Source: Syntrophobacteraceae bacterium (GTDB lineage: Bacteria; Desulfobacterota; Syntrophobacteria; Syntrophobacterales; Syntrophobacteraceae). From it: a stretch of 64,000 nucleotides of DNA. The notes beneath the pieces were generated by a model that was not told the DNA's origin, did no database searches, and saw nothing but the letters and a program-made list of their open reading frames with translations. This document shows positions 57,479-64,000 of this stretch, in pieces (within the stretch, counting starts at the first letter, position 1; the number at the start of each line of letters is the position of its first letter). A program made the position numbers and the translations under genes. The stretch covers positions 1 to 64,000 of the forward strand of contig PLSV01000146.1 in assembly GCA_003165235.1 (NCBI GenBank), in the 5' to 3' direction.

Positions 57479-60400
57479 ATGAACTCCTTAATAACGAAAA
57501 GATTGGTCATCGCCGCCACTATTTTTGGAATTGCGTCATTAGCCGGCTTATCGATCGGGATCAGGTCTCCCTTCGCTCTTGGTAACGCAGTTATCGAGGA
57601 AAACGACAGGGTGGTCCTTAATGGAACCGTCCATCCCAATGCCAGGGCTGAGTTCGACGTGGGGCCAACCGACCCTTCACTGCCGATGAAGCGGACGATC
57701 CTTGTTCTTAAGATCGCCCCTGAGAAACAGGCGGAACTGGATCGGCTCGTTGCCGAACAGCAGGACTCTGCTTCCCCGAACTATCACCGCTGGCTCACTC
57801 CGGAGGAATTCGGCAACAGGTTCGGACGAAGTCCGGAAGAGATCGCCACTGTAAAAGGCTGGCTTATCACCAATGGGTTTACAATCGATGAGACGGCAAA
57901 AAGCGGCGCCTGGATAAACTTCTCGGGTACGGCGGCCGATGTCAATCTCGCCTTTCACGCGAGCATGCACGATTACCAGGTCAATGGTCATCTTCGTCAT
58001 GCCAACTCCACCGATATCTCAATCCCGAGTGCGCTTGCCGACCTGGTGGCCGGGCCGGTTTCGCTGCACAATTTTCCTCACCATCCGGCGGCAAAGCCGC
58101 GGCCAGGTTACACTGAATCAAACGGTACCCACGATCTCGCTCCGGGCGACTTTGCGGTGATTTACGATGTCAACAATATCTACAACATGGGCTATGACGG
58201 CGCCGGAGTGACTATCGCCGTCACGGAACTGACCTACCAGACCTCCGCCATCACCAAGTGGAACTACTTCCGCTCCCACTTTGGACTCCCTTACAATCCC
58301 CCCGTCGTCACAGTGAACGGACCTGCCCCCGGGGATCAGGGGCCCAATGATGATGAAGAGGCCGACATTGACGTCGAATGGTCCGGCGCAGTAGCGACGG
58401 GCGCCACCATCAATTTCGTCACCTCTGCGAGCACTAATTCCACTTACGGCATCGATCTGTCTGCCCAATATATCGTCGATAACAACTCGGCGCCCATTAT
58501 CAGCGATAGTTACATATTCTGCGAACATGATATGGGCTCGACCGTGAGATCTTTCTATTACAACTTATGGCGGCAGGCCGTCTCTCAGGGGATAACGGTG
58601 TTTGTCGCCTCCGGAGACAACGGCGCCTACAGTTGCATCGACCAAAACAATAATCCTGTAGCGCCTAAAGCGGTGAACGGTTATGCCTCAACTCCCTTCA
58701 ATACCGCTGTGGGCGGCACTGCGTTAAGCGATTCATCAGAATACTGGAATCCGGTTAACAGCGCGGACGGCGTCTCTGCCCTGGGCTACATGCCGGAGGT
58801 GGGCTGGAACAACTATGACCAGCAAGACGGCTGGCTCTATTATGCCTCCGCAGGTGGGCCCTCCGCCTATTGGCCCAAACCCGCGTGGCAGGTGGCCCCG
58901 GGCGTTCCGACCGACGGCCACCGCGACCTGCCCGACGTTTCTCTCAATGCAGACTGCGACGTCGGCTACAGGATTTACACCTGCACCAATGATACCGGTG
59001 CGTGCAATTCCGATTCATTGAGGGTTTTCTGCGGGACTTCACTCGGCACACCTTCTTTGGCAGGCATCCTGGCGTTGATCGAGCAAAGTGCGGGAGGTGA
59101 GCGGCAGGGTAACATCAACAGCGTTTTATACCAACTGGGCAACGCTCAGTACACCGGGGCAAGCGGCGCAAGCCCCGTTTTCCACGACATCACCTCGGGC
59201 AACAACGGCTTTGTCGGGAATGGAACGAACCTTCCCGGCTATTCCTGCACACAGTACTACGACCTTGTGACGGGCCTGGGCACCGTAGATGCTACCTATC
59301 TCTTTCTGGCGTTTCAACAAGGAGGGTCCCTGACGGTAACCATCAGTCCTGCGGGGGCCGTCAGCGCAGGAGCGCAATGGAACGTCGATGGCGGGACCTG
59401 GCAAAATAGCGGGGCCACAGTCCGGGGTCTTTCCGTTGGTTTACATACGGTAAATTTCAATACCATTTCCGGTTGGACCAGTCCCGCAAGCCAGACCGTA
59501 AATATTGTAAAAGGGCAAACCACATCGGCCGGCGGTCTCTACGTACAACAGTCACAGACAGGCTCGCTCAAGGTAACGATCAGTCCTGCGGGGGCCGTTA
59601 GCGCAGGAGCGCAATGGAACGTCGATGGCGGGACCTGGCAAAATAGCGGGGCCACGGTCGGGGGTCTTTCAGTTGGTTCACATACGGTAAATTTCAATAC
59701 TATTGCCGGTTGGACCAGTCCTGCAAGCCAGAGCGTAAATATCGTAAATGGGCAGACCACATCGGCCGGGGGTCTATACGTACAACAGACACAGACAGGC
59801 TCGCTCACGGTAACGATCAGCCCTGCGGGGGCAGTTAGCGCAGGCGCGCAGTGGAACGTCGATGGCGGGACCTGGCAGAACAGCGGGGCCACAGTTGGAA
59901 ATCTTTCAGTTGGTTCACATGCGGTAAATTTCAATGCTATTACCGGCTGGACCAATCCCGCAAGCCAGACCGTAAATATCGTAAATGGGCAGACCGCATC
60001 GGCTGGCGGTCTCTACGTCCAACAGACACAGACAGGCTCGCTCAAGGTCACGATTATTCCCGCGGCAGCGGTTAACGCAGGCGCTATGTGGAATGTAGAC
60101 AATGGGGCATGGAATGCGAGCGGGGGGACTGTATCCGGCCTTAGCGCGGGATCGCACACGGTAAATTTTGAAAGTATTGCGGGCTGGAACACCCCTGCCA
60201 GTCAAACGGTTATTATCTCCTATGGACAGACAAAAACGGCGAGCGCAACGTATGTCCTGGCGCCTCCAACGGTTGAATCGTTTCTTATAGATAACGGCGC
60301 AGGGACCACTCCGAGCCGAACAGTTACGCTTAACAATACGGTAAGCGGATTTCCTGCCTACTATACGGCCAGCCAGTCTTCCACTTTCTATGGAGCGGTA

Positions 60401-61063
60401 TGGAAACCATATTCCACGGCCCCTCCCTTTACCCTGAGCGGCCCAAACGGACCAAAGACCGTATACTTCAAGGTGAAAAACGCCGGGGGCGTTTCGGCAA
60501 AGGCGAGCGCTTCAATTGTCCTGGCCCAGTTGCCGGCGGTCACCTCTTTCAGAATCGACGCAGGGGCTGTAACCACGATTAATCAGACGGTAACGCTTAA
60601 CAATACTGCGACCATATCGCCAACGCAGTTCATGGCCAGCGAAGCCCCCAGTTTCAACGGGGCATCCTGGCTGCCATATTCTACTGCTCCCAAATTCATA
60701 TTGAGTCCGGGAAGCGGGACCAAGACAGTTTATTTTCAAGTGCGAAACAGCGCCGGACAATCGGCGGCAGTAAGCGATACAATTCAGTTTATCGTCAAAC
60801 CAGCGGTGACATCATTCCAGATAAACAACGGCGCAGGGACCACTTCGAGTAGAACCGTCACGCTGAACAACACGGCGACCGGGTCTCCCGCGTTATATTT
60901 GGCCAGTCAGTCTCCCACTTTCTATGGAGTGGTATGGAAACCGTACTCCACGGCCCCTTCCTTTACCCTGAGCGCTGCAAAAGGGAACAAGACCGTCTAT
61001 TTCAAGGTGAGAAATGCCGCTGGGGCCTCGTATGTGGCGTATGCCGGCATCACGCTTGAGTGA
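57479..61063 (+). CDS. Secreted S53 (sedolisin/kumamolisin) peptidase 4, with expanded repeats
   Basis: 1194 residues, the largest of the four. Signal sequence MNSLITKRLVIAATIFGIAS, activation domain, catalytic domain with Glu294, Asp298 (EADID), Asp380 (SGDNG) and Ser521 (CGTSLGTP; Cys replaces the first Gly of the motif). Four type A repeats begin at 59330, 59567, 59804 and 60041, each exactly 237 bp apart; the first three are nearly identical. Three type B repeats complete the protein. It differs from the others also in the segment ELTYQTSAITKWNYFRSHFG. The catalytic residues are intact, so it should be active. Confidence 0.93.
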   Translation: MNSLITKRLVIAATIFGIASLAGLSIGIRSPFALGNAVIEENDRVVLNGTVHPNARAEFDVGPTDPSLPMKRTILVLKIAPEKQAELDRLVAEQQDSASPNYHRWLTPEEFGNRFGRSPEEIATVKGWLITNGFTIDETAKSGAWINFSGTAADVNLAFHASMHDYQVNGHLRHANSTDISIPSALADLVAGPVSLHNFPHHPAAKPRPGYTESNGTHDLAPGDFAVIYDVNNIYNMGYDGAGVTIAVTELTYQTSAITKWNYFRSHFGLPYNPPVVTVNGPAPGDQGPNDDEEADIDVEWSGAVATGATINFVTSASTNSTYGIDLSAQYIVDNNSAPIISDSYIFCEHDMGSTVRSFYYNLWRQAVSQGITVFVASGDNGAYSCIDQNNNPVAPKAVNGYASTPFNTAVGGTALSDSSEYWNPVNSADGVSALGYMPEVGWNNYDQQDGWLYYASAGGPSAYWPKPAWQVAPGVPTDGHRDLPDVSLNADCDVGYRIYTCTNDTGACNSDSLRVFCGTSLGTPSLAGILALIEQSAGGERQGNINSVLYQLGNAQYTGASGASPVFHDITSGNNGFVGNGTNLPGYSCTQYYDLVTGLGTVDATYLFLAFQQGGSLTVTISPAGAVSAGAQWNVDGGTWQNSGATVRGLSVGLHTVNFNTISGWTSPASQTVNIVKGQTTSAGGLYVQQSQTGSLKVTISPAGAVSAGAQWNVDGGTWQNSGATVGGLSVGSHTVNFNTIAGWTSPASQSVNIVNGQTTSAGGLYVQQTQTGSLTVTISPAGAVSAGAQWNVDGGTWQNSGATVGNLSVGSHAVNFNAITGWTNPASQTVNIVNGQTASAGGLYVQQTQTGSLKVTIIPAAAVNAGAMWNVDNGAWNASGGTVSGLSAGSHTVNFESIAGWNTPASQTVIISYGQTKTASATYVLAPPTVESFLIDNGAGTTPSRTVTLNNTVSGFPAYYTASQSSTFYGAVWKPYSTAPPFTLSGPNGPKTVYFKVKNAGGVSAKASASIVLAQLPAVTSFRIDAGAVTTINQTVTLNNTATISPTQFMASEAPSFNGASWLPYSTAPKFILSPGSGTKTVYFQVRNSAGQSAAVSDTIQFIVKPAVTSFQINNGAGTTSSRTVTLNNTATGSPALYLASQSPTFYGVVWKPYSTAPSFTLSAAKGNKTVYFKVRNAAGASYVAYAGITLE
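59330..60277 (+). repeat. Four tandem 237-bp repeats coding for type A beta domains
   Basis: Units start at 59330, 59567, 59804 and 60041 with the wording CT(G/C)A(C/A)GGTAACGATCAG. The period is exactly 237 bp (79 codons), so changes in copy number keep the frame. Paralogues have 1 (49700), 2 (52921, 53158) and 2 (56138, 56375) units. Confidence 0.92.
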
Positions 61064-61108
61064 ATTGGGACTGTTGCCTAATATAGTGCCGCCCTGTCAG
61101 GCTTTAGC

Positions 61109-61154
61109 GGAAGGGGGCGGGGGTTTCATGGCCCATAGAAAAACCCCCTTCCCC
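61109..61154. terminator. Hairpin after S53 gene 4
   Basis: GGGGGTTT (61119-61126) pairs with AAACCCCC (61141-61148) around a 14-nt loop, flanked by further G and C runs. It lies between the convergent S53 gene 4 and maoC-like gene and may stop both; no T-run is present on the plus strand. Confidence 0.5.
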
Positions 61155-61197
61155 GTTGCCCGGCATTATGAGCAATAACGGGACGCCGGCGCCTGCC

Positions 61198-61641
61198 TCA
61201 TTTCGCAGCTTCGGGCTTTTTCGGGCGGGGCGGGCTGATTATTGCTTCGCCGTCCAGAACCAGTGTCGTTCCGTCATGCGTTGAACAGGTAGTCCTTAAC
61301 CTCAATTGTTTCTTCTCGCTCATAATCTCGATTACTTCAACTCGCGCGGTCACGGTGTCGCCAATTCTTATTGGAGCGAGGAAATTAAGCTCCTGCCTGA
61401 CATAAATGGAACCCGGACCCGGCAGACGCGTTCCCAGTACAGTCGAGATGAGCCCCGCCGCCAGCATGCCGTGCACGATCCTGGTTTTGAAAAAAGTTGC
61501 CCGCGCGTACTCTTCATTGATGTGAGCCGGATTGAGATCACCGGTCACACCCGCGTAAAGGTAGACGTCAGATTCGGAGATCGTCTTTGAAAACTCGGCG
61601 GTTTCGTTCAGCCTGATTTCCTCAATTGTTTTCCCGATCAT
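61198..61641 (-). CDS. MaoC-like (R)-specific enoyl-CoA hydratase
   Basis: 147 residues of the hot-dog-fold hydratase 2 family (PhaJ-like). The motif YAGVTGDLNPAHINEEYA supplies the catalytic Asp and His, and FFKTRIVHGMLAAGLIS is the usual following helix. It hydrates trans-2-enoyl-CoA to (R)-3-hydroxyacyl-CoA. ATG 61641 gives the family start; the frame open upstream runs through the dispersed element and is rejected. It is downstream of the acyl-CoA dehydrogenase on the same strand with about 290 bp between, including the element. Confidence 0.9.
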   Translation of the reverse strand: MIGKTIEEIRLNETAEFSKTISESDVYLYAGVTGDLNPAHINEEYARATFFKTRIVHGMLAAGLISTVLGTRLPGPGSIYVRQELNFLAPIRIGDTVTARVEVIEIMSEKKQLRLRTTCSTHDGTTLVLDGEAIISPPRPKKPEAAK

Positions 61642-61657
61642 ATTGATTTTCTCATTT

Positions 61658-61785
61658 CCTCGTATGATAGACTTATATAGCACCCTACCGAAAAAAATAA
61701 CCACCCTGCGTCGTGTGAGCGCGTAGCGGGCAGGCCGACCGCGCGCCACGTCTACCTGGCGCGTTGGGCGTTTGCGGGAGGCATG
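61658..61785 (-). repeat. Dispersed intergenic element, copy 5 (subtype II, 128 bp), upstream of the MaoC gene
   Basis: Read on the minus strand it begins ATGCCTCCCGCAAACGCCC, then AACGCGCC...GGCGCGC, GGCCTGCCCGCTACGCGC, a T-run, GTGCTATATAAGTCTATCATACGAGG, ending 16 nt before the start of the MaoC-like gene. Nearly identical to copy 2 at ndk, 45 kb away. Confidence 0.88.
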
Positions 61786-61931
61786 GAGGTTGTCCCGCAT
61801 GGTTAGACGCCTCGCCACATGTTTGGCGGGATAACGGCAAAAAATATGTCCGATAAGCCCATTTAGCCTTACCGGACATACTTGACTCCACCTTCATAAG
61901 GGTTCACGCCGGGCGCTCCAGCCCGGTTTCT

Positions 61932-63074
61932 TTATCTGAGAAGATTTCGCGCGATTACGAGGCGCATTATTTCGTTGGTGCCTTCGTAGATCTGCGTGAT
62001 TTTTGCATCTCGCATATGCCTTTCCACCGGGTACTCTTTGGAGTATCCATAGCCGCCAAAAATCTGCACCCCTTCTACAGCGGCCCACATCGCGGTGTCC
62101 GAAGCGAGGAGCTTGGCCATGGCCGATTCTTTTTCGTAGGGCTTCTTATTTTGTTCGAGCCACGCCGCGCGCAGGATCAGCAGTTCAGAGGCGTCCAGTT
62201 GCGTGGCCATATCGGCGAGCTTAAACTGGGTGGCCTGAAAACCGGAAATGGGCTGGTTGAACTGCTCACGGGTTTTGCTGTATTCAACTGAGGCTTCCAG
62301 GGCGGCCCTGCCGATGCCAAGCGCCTGGGAAGCGATTCCGATGCGCCCTCCATCCAGGGTCGTAAGCATTTGCCTGAAACCCTGGCCGGGTTTGCCCAGC
62401 ATGTTTTCCGCCGGTATGCGAGCGTCCTCGAAGATCAGCTCCGCCGTCCCGGAGGCGGTAATGCCGAGCTTTTCCTCGAGTTTGCCCACGCGAAAGCCAG
62501 GCGTATTTTCGAAATCTATAATGAAGGAGCTTATACCCTTGTACCCGGCGGACTTATCGGTAAATGCAGCCAGGACGCAGTATCTTGAAACATTTCCGCT
62601 GGTGATGAAACACTTGGTCCCGTTTATGATCCATTCATTGCCCTTCATGACCGCCGTAGTCAACATTTTTGCCGGGTCGGAGCCTGCGCCCGGTTCGGTC
62701 AGCCCGTAGCAGCCAAGCGATTTGCCGCTTGCGACGGGGGTCAGATATTTTTGCTTCTGCTCCTCGGTGCCGTAAGCGTACACCGGGAAATTGTAAAGGC
62801 TGTTGCAAACGCTCATGATGACCCCGCACGAGGCGCATGCTTTGGATATTTCGATCAACGCCAGGGCATAGCAGATGTAGTCCATTCCTCCCCCGCCGTA
62901 TTCTTCCGGGATCGTTATGCCCATAAGACCCAGTTCCCCCATTTTTGCGCATATTTCAGAGGGATGAGCGTGCGTGCGGTCGAGTTCAGCGGCAACAGGC
63001 TTAATTTCCCGCTCGGCAAACTTGCGGGCCATTTCTTGAATCATCTTCTGCTCGTCGGTTAGCTCGAAATTCAT
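61932..63074 (-). CDS. Short-chain acyl-CoA dehydrogenase
   Basis: 380 residues. CYGLTEPGAGSDPAKMLTTA and WIINGTKCFITSGN are ACAD signatures binding FAD and substrate; the catalytic Glu is in ITQIYEGTNEIMRLVIAR near the end, the position used by short-chain (butyryl-type) enzymes. It oxidises acyl-CoA to 2-enoyl-CoA, passing electrons to an electron-transfer flavoprotein. It lies 26 bp after the enoyl-CoA hydratase gene, so both are in one operon. Confidence 0.95.
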   Translation of the reverse strand: MNFELTDEQKMIQEMARKFAEREIKPVAAELDRTHAHPSEICAKMGELGLMGITIPEEYGGGGMDYICYALALIEISKACASCGVIMSVCNSLYNFPVYAYGTEEQKQKYLTPVASGKSLGCYGLTEPGAGSDPAKMLTTAVMKGNEWIINGTKCFITSGNVSRYCVLAAFTDKSAGYKGISSFIIDFENTPGFRVGKLEEKLGITASGTAELIFEDARIPAENMLGKPGQGFRQMLTTLDGGRIGIASQALGIGRAALEASVEYSKTREQFNQPISGFQATQFKLADMATQLDASELLILRAAWLEQNKKPYEKESAMAKLLASDTAMWAAVEGVQIFGGYGYSKEYPVERHMRDAKITQIYEGTNEIMRLVIARNLLR

Positions 63075-63100
63075 ATTGTCCTCCTCTGTGGGGCAAAGGT

Positions 63101-63892
63101 TTATTTCGTGAGGGTTCCCTTGAACTGAGGTTTGCGTTTTTCAAGAAAAGCGGTGACGCCCTCCCGCATGTCCTGCATTCCGAAACAGACTCCGAAGGCT
63201 TGAGCCTCAAGGGTGCAGGCATTTTTCAGGTCCACGTCGACGCCGGAGTTGATAACTTTCTTTATGGCGTTAAGCACCGACATGGATTTGGAGGCAAGCG
63301 TGCGTGCGACTTTCATAGTTTCAGCGAAAAGCTGGTCGGCCGGAAAAACTTTGGCCACAAGGCCAAGCTCTTTGGCCTGTTGAGCATCTATCATTTCTCC
63401 GGTCATGCACATCTCTTTGGCCTTGGCGCGGCCCACCAGACGCGAGAGCCTCTGCGTTCCGCCAAATCCGGGAATGAGCCCAAGATTTACTTCCGGCTGG
63501 CCGAATCTCGCCTTGTCGGAAGCGTAGATAAAATCGCAGGACATTGCAATTTCGCACCCGCCCCCGAGCGCAAAACCGTTGACACACGCGATAACGGGCT
63601 TGGGAAGATGTTCGATCGCGAAGAAAATCCCCTGGCCCTTTTCGGCAAAAAGCATGGCGCTCAAAGGGTTGAAGCCGAGGAACTCGTTTATATCGGCACC
63701 GGCCACGAACGCTTTGTCTCCGGCCCCGGTAAGTATCAGCACGCGAATTGCGTCATCCTGAGCCACACGCGCCATCACAGCAGCAACTTCGTCCAGCGTG
63801 GATGGATTAAGAGCGTTCAGGACTTTTGGCCTGTTAAACGTCATGACCCCCACACCATCTTGAATCTCAAAAAGAACATTCTCATAGTTCAT
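63101..63892 (-). CDS. Enoyl-CoA hydratase (crotonase family)
   Basis: 263 residues. AFVAGADINEF forms the CoA-binding oxyanion region; the two catalytic Glu residues are in GGGCEIAMSCD and FGQPEVNLGLIPGFGGTQRL. Both Glu are present, as in true hydratases and crotonases. It adds water to crotonyl-CoA-type substrates in beta-oxidation or the reverse butyrate route. It is preceded by a thiolase end and followed by the acyl-CoA dehydrogenase. Confidence 0.95.
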   Translation of the reverse strand: MNYENVLFEIQDGVGVMTFNRPKVLNALNPSTLDEVAAVMARVAQDDAIRVLILTGAGDKAFVAGADINEFLGFNPLSAMLFAEKGQGIFFAIEHLPKPVIACVNGFALGGGCEIAMSCDFIYASDKARFGQPEVNLGLIPGFGGTQRLSRLVGRAKAKEMCMTGEMIDAQQAKELGLVAKVFPADQLFAETMKVARTLASKSMSVLNAIKKVINSGVDVDLKNACTLEAQAFGVCFGMQDMREGVTAFLEKRKPQFKGTLTK

Positions 63893-63921
63893 AGGCGTAC
63901 ATCCTCCAGCTTGAGTACATT

Positions 63922-64000
63922 TCAGGGTCTTTGAACGGCAAGGGCGCTCCCATGCCTTCCGGCCTATACACAGGGTCGCTATTTTGTCATTGGAGCCGCG
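63922..64000 (-). CDS. C-terminal end of a thiolase (acetyl-CoA acetyltransferase), apparently frameshifted
   Basis: On the minus strand from 64000 one frame reads GSNDKIATLCIG, matching the thiolase end with its catalytic Cys (ATLCIGGGxG). At about 63961 the frame must move by one base to continue as GRHGSALAVQRP and stop (63924-63922), which fits the usual GGMGSALAVERP end. So either this copy carries a frameshift or the base sequence is wrong here. Position just before crotonase and acyl-CoA dehydrogenase agrees with a thiolase. Most of the gene lies outside the window. Confidence 0.45.

Noticed and set aside
59330-60277. CRISPR-like array
   Set aside because: The repeats are 237 bp, coding, directly tandem and without spacers.
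61642-61818. N-terminal extension of the MaoC-like protein
   Set aside because: The frame is open through the dispersed element only by chance; the family starts at ATG 61641.
63939-63970. Apparent sixth copy of the dispersed element (CATGCCTTCCGGCCTATACA)
   Set aside because: It resembles only the central box over about 20 bp; the rest of the element is absent and the stretch is better explained as the end of a thiolase gene.

Overview
The window is a stretch of bacterial chromosome. Gene content points to an anaerobic, Gram-negative member of the Desulfobacterota (old Deltaproteobacteria), perhaps near the Syntrophobacterales. This rests on an electron-bifurcating transhydrogenase pair (NfnA/NfnB), a beta-oxidation gene run, a meso-DAP-type MurE, outer-membrane lipoproteins and a haem c protein. 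The taxonomy is inference; no rRNA or other marker locus is present to prove it.

Layout. 1-641: start of tuf with tRNA-Thr and tRNA-Tyr upstream, all on the minus strand. 778-4570 (minus): moaA, a chorismate mutase/3-dehydroquinate dehydratase fusion, yicC and a TPR membrane protein. 4804-7090 (plus): a TetR-type regulator joined to a stand-alone acyl carrier protein, then a queuosine-salvage (DUF2419) protein. 7839-17353: mixed single genes and short operons (secreted ankyrin protein, PilZ-HAD fusion, L,D-transpeptidase, Ala-rich lipoprotein, GNAT/cytochrome pair, deacetylase/CBS pair, ndk/MltD pair, Uma2-family protein). 17633-33725 (plus): the division and cell-wall (dcw) cluster mraZ-rsmH-(small membrane ORF)-ftsL-ftsI-murE-murF-murD-ftsW-murC-murB-ftsQ-ftsA-ftsZ, closed by a strong bidirectional terminator. 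33819-45134: dnaN, glnS, hisB, a second Uma2 protein, a SPOR protein, an aminotransferase and nfnAB. 45629-47222: a Vsr/C5-methyltransferase pair. 47842-61063: four tandem giant secreted S53 (sedolisin/kumamolisin) peptidases with variable numbers of C-terminal beta repeats. 61198-64000: MaoC hydratase, acyl-CoA dehydrogenase, enoyl-CoA hydratase and the end of a thiolase.

How it works together. The dcw cluster supplies the cytoplasmic Mur ligases and the divisome, but the two lipid-linked steps, MraY and MurG, are missing from their usual places between murF/murD and ftsW/murC. The fatty-acid gene run is in the order expected for an acyl-CoA degradation operon. The S53 array looks like a lineage-specific expansion of extracellular proteases.

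The most novel signal is a family of dispersed intergenic elements of about 110-195 bp, five copies in two subtypes, all ending in ATCATACGAGG or a close variant and all oriented with that end toward a downstream gene. In four of the five copies the end sits within 16 nt of the start codon, so it may provide the ribosome-binding site. The two paralogous regions upstream of the first two S53 genes give a filled-versus-empty comparison that defines the borders of one copy, which suggests mobility. Also notable are an exact 237-bp tandem expansion in the fourth peptidase, G-tracts in the third, and a 54-residue membrane protein with a CPxCxxC motif whose stop overlaps the ftsL start.
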